Part shown: in pieces, positions 34,797-36,113 of the stretch | Numbering within the stretch: position 1 is the stretch's first letter | Layout of the letters: the number at the start of each line of letters is the position of its first letter | From: Bacillota bacterium | Lineage (GTDB): Bacteria; Bacillota; Dethiobacteria; DTU022 | Length of the DNA: 36,113 bases | Assembly: GCA_030611385.1 (NCBI GenBank) | Contig: JAUWPV010000016.1 | Location: forward strand, 1-36,113 | Reading direction: 5' to 3' | The notes under the pieces: model-generated | What the model saw: the letters and a program-made list of their open reading frames with translations, nothing else | Database searches by the model: none | Told to the model about the DNA's origin: nothing | Program-made: the position numbers and the translations under genes

Positions 34797-34825
34797 AGTT
34801 TAACATAGGATTATTGCTCTGTCAA
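34797..34825 (-). promoter_or_regulatory. Promoter of the aro operon
   Basis: Minus-strand TTGACA (34825-34820) and TAAACT (34802-34797) have 17-base spacing. The transcript would start near 34790, giving about 85 bases before T-box stem I. Confidence 0.75.
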
Positions 34826-34884
34826 CAACTTTTCATTGACATATTTATCATTTAAACCCATTTACCCATTCTTGAGGGTTAAGA

Positions 34885-34914
34885 TTGACACCAAACAGTT
34901 ACCTGTGCTAGTAT
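34885..34914 (+). promoter_or_regulatory. Promoter of pheA
   Basis: Plus-strand TTGACA (34885-34890) and TAGTAT (34909-34914) have 18-base spacing. It is divergent from the aro promoter, with about 60 bases between the two -35 boxes. Confidence 0.75.
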
Positions 34915-34928
34915 AACAAAACTAATAG

Positions 34929-34972
34929 AACAGGAACCGGAGCTCTTCATGTAAAGAGATTATGCTCCTGTT
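34929..34972 (+). other. Leader hairpin upstream of pheA
   Basis: AACAGGA (34929-34935) can pair with TCCTGTT (34966-34972), enclosing an inner TCTT...AAGA stem. A competing pairing of GGAGC with GCTCC is also possible. No T-run follows, so it is not a simple terminator. No Phe-rich leader peptide is visible; the only ATG in it is followed at once by TAA. Confidence 0.35.
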
Positions 34973-35024
34973 ATTCTAATTGCCGCAGAAACTGATTAAA
35001 TAATTGGGAGGAGCAGATTACCGA

Positions 35025-35858
35025 ATGGAAAACTTAATGGGCTATCTGGGTCCCCCGGGAACTTTTACCGAAGAGGCAGCCAGGAGCTATGCTAAGGATA
35101 GAACCTTTTTTCTTAAGCCATATCCTACTATTGATCAGGTTTTTACAGCCATCGCCAAAAATGAAATAAACCAGGGAGTCGTTCCTGTAGAAAACTCACT
35201 GGAGGGATCCGTAAACCAAACTTATGACCTGCTTTCCGGTAATCCTGATGTTAAAATTGCCGGTGAACTGCTGTGCAGGATCGAGCATTTTCTCCTGACC
35301 GCTCCAGGACAGACTTTGGCCAAAATAAAAGAAGTATATTCCCACCCTCAGGCCCTGGACCAGTGCCGCTTTTTTTTAGATAAATTCTTGCCGGCTGCAT
35401 CCCGTATTAATATGGCCAGTACCGCAGAAGCAGCTGCACTGGTTGCCCAGAATGAGGGGAAAGCTGCTATCGCTTCCCGCCGGGCTGCCGGGCTTTACGA
35501 CCTGGAAATTCTCAGGGAAAACATTCAGGACCAACCCTTTAATATTACCCGCTTTTTCCTCCTCGCCCTGGTTGATGCTCCACGTACGGGCGACGATAAA
35601 ACTTCTATATTAATCAATCTTCATGATCAGCCGGGAAGCCTGTACTCTGCTCTGGGAATATTCGCCAGTTATAATTTAAATCTGACAAAAATAGAATCCC
35701 GGCCTGTACGAAACGAATTGGGAAAATATATATTCTATCTGGATGTTGAAGGCCACCGGGAAGATGAAAAAGTTGCCCATGCACTTAAAGAATTAAAAGC
35801 AAAAACTTTGTTTTTAAAACTTCTGGGAAGCTACCCTCGCGCTACCACCCCATCCTAA
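35025..35858 (+). CDS. pheA: Prephenate dehydratase PheA
   Basis: Converts prephenate to phenylpyruvate for phenylalanine synthesis. The N-terminal periplasmic-binding-like catalytic region begins YLGPPGTFTEEAA and contains the NITRFF motif (TRF), with VPVENSLEGSV in between. A C-terminal ACT domain (DKTSILINLHDQPGSLYSALG, then ESRP) is where phenylalanine usually binds and inhibits. There is no chorismate mutase domain; AroH supplies that step. The ATG at 35025 gives 277 residues. GGGAGG is 13 bases upstream, and a TTG at 35004 overlaps that site so is unlikely. It converges on the partial amidohydrolase. Confidence 0.96.
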   Translation: MENLMGYLGPPGTFTEEAARSYAKDRTFFLKPYPTIDQVFTAIAKNEINQGVVPVENSLEGSVNQTYDLLSGNPDVKIAGELLCRIEHFLLTAPGQTLAKIKEVYSHPQALDQCRFFLDKFLPAASRINMASTAEAAALVAQNEGKAAIASRRAAGLYDLEILRENIQDQPFNITRFFLLALVDAPRTGDDKTSILINLHDQPGSLYSALGIFASYNLNLTKIESRPVRNELGKYIFYLDVEGHREDEKVAHALKELKAKTLFLKLLGSYPRATTPS

Positions 35859-35895
35859 AGAAAAGACAAGCAGAAACAATAAAGAACCAGTGGCG

Positions 35896-36113
35896 CTAAA
35901 ATCCTTTACCCATTTTTCTCATTTTTTCCTGATCAACCAGCTGGCCATGGCTGATAACGTGAGCAGGAGCGCCATGATAACGGAAAGCTTCCAAAATGTT
36001 TGGAACATCCAAAACAACAAGATGCGCTGGAGCGCCAACTGCAAGTTTAAAATCCCTGATGCCAATACATTCGGCAGCGCTGGTCGTAATCATGTCATAA
36101 AGAATCTCCATTT
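35896..36113 (-). CDS. Amidohydrolase, cytosine deaminase-like, C-terminal fragment
   Basis: Only the last 72 codons or so are in the window; the gene continues past the right edge. The tail pattern (ITTSAAECIGIRDFKLAVGAPAHLVVLD, then EAFRYHGAPAHVISHGQLVD, cited here as separate segments) is the closing part of a metal-dependent amidohydrolase barrel returning to its small beta domain. It most resembles cytosine deaminase and related enzymes. The metal ligands lie outside the window, so substrate cannot be judged. It converges with pheA across 37 bases without a visible terminator. Confidence 0.7.
   Translation of the reverse strand, partial: MEILYDMITTSAAECIGIRDFKLAVGAPAHLVVLDVPNILEAFRYHGAPAHVISHGQLVDQEKMRKMGKGF

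Noticed and set aside
1-36113. CRISPR arrays, insertion sequences, prophage, tRNA or rRNA genes
   Set aside because: No spaced direct repeats, transposase or integrase motifs, or tRNA/rRNA signatures were seen. The T-box leaders resemble tRNA partners but are not tRNA genes.

Overview
The window is a stretch of bacterial chromosome whose gene order matches the Bacillota (Firmicutes) housekeeping block known from Bacillus subtilis: rpsU-yqeY, floA/nfeD, phoH, pgpH, ybeY, dgkA, cdd, era, recO, glyQ, glyS, the PPDK/PEP-synthase regulator, dnaG and rpoD. Separate glyQ/glyS genes, two T-box leaders, frequent TTG starts with strong Shine-Dalgarno sequences, a ferredoxin/MvhD-type flavoprotein and pyruvate phosphate dikinase together suggest an anaerobic Clostridia-like organism. 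That is inference; no rRNA gene or species marker is present.

Layout. Positions 1-7939 (minus strand) hold the 5' end of rpoD, dnaG, an interval bounded by two terminators, a three-module Fe-S flavoprotein, ppdK and its regulator. Positions 8046-11290 hold glyS and glyQ behind a glycine T-box. Positions 11402-12163 hold a flavodoxin-like gene and a 60-residue membrane protein. Positions 12260-23805 (minus) form a dense run read in the order hinT, rpsU, yqeY, nfeD, floA, an acidic membrane protein, phoH, pgpH, ybeY, dgkA, a DUF881 protein, a cytidine deaminase-TrmO fusion, era, recO. Positions 23935-26296 are a plus-strand island with mnmH, a YlbF-family gene and a HAD hydrolase. Positions 26348-34825 (minus) are a complete aromatic amino acid operon, aroF-tyrA-aroA-aroC-aroB-aroE-aroK-aroQ-aroH, behind a tyrosine T-box. 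pheA is transcribed divergently from it, and the window ends in a partial amidohydrolase.

How the genes work together. The aro operon carries DAHP synthase, all six later steps to chorismate, chorismate mutase and prephenate dehydrogenase, so one tRNA-Tyr-sensing leader can set the whole pathway. The divergent pheA takes the phenylalanine branch with its own promoter and an ACT domain. In the housekeeping block the genes serve replication and transcription initiation (dnaG, rpoD), RNA and ribosome maturation (ybeY, era), c-di-AMP turnover (pgpH), membrane organisation (floA, nfeD) and lipid-carrier recycling (dgkA). ppdK sits with its dedicated kinase/phosphorylase at a position held by other genes in B. 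subtilis.

I see no transposon, phage, CRISPR array, rRNA or tRNA gene. The least ordinary items are the cytidine deaminase-TrmO fusion, the flavoprotein-ferredoxin-MvhD protein, the gene-free interval between two same-strand terminators ahead of dnaG, and the Tyr T-box over an entire shikimate operon.
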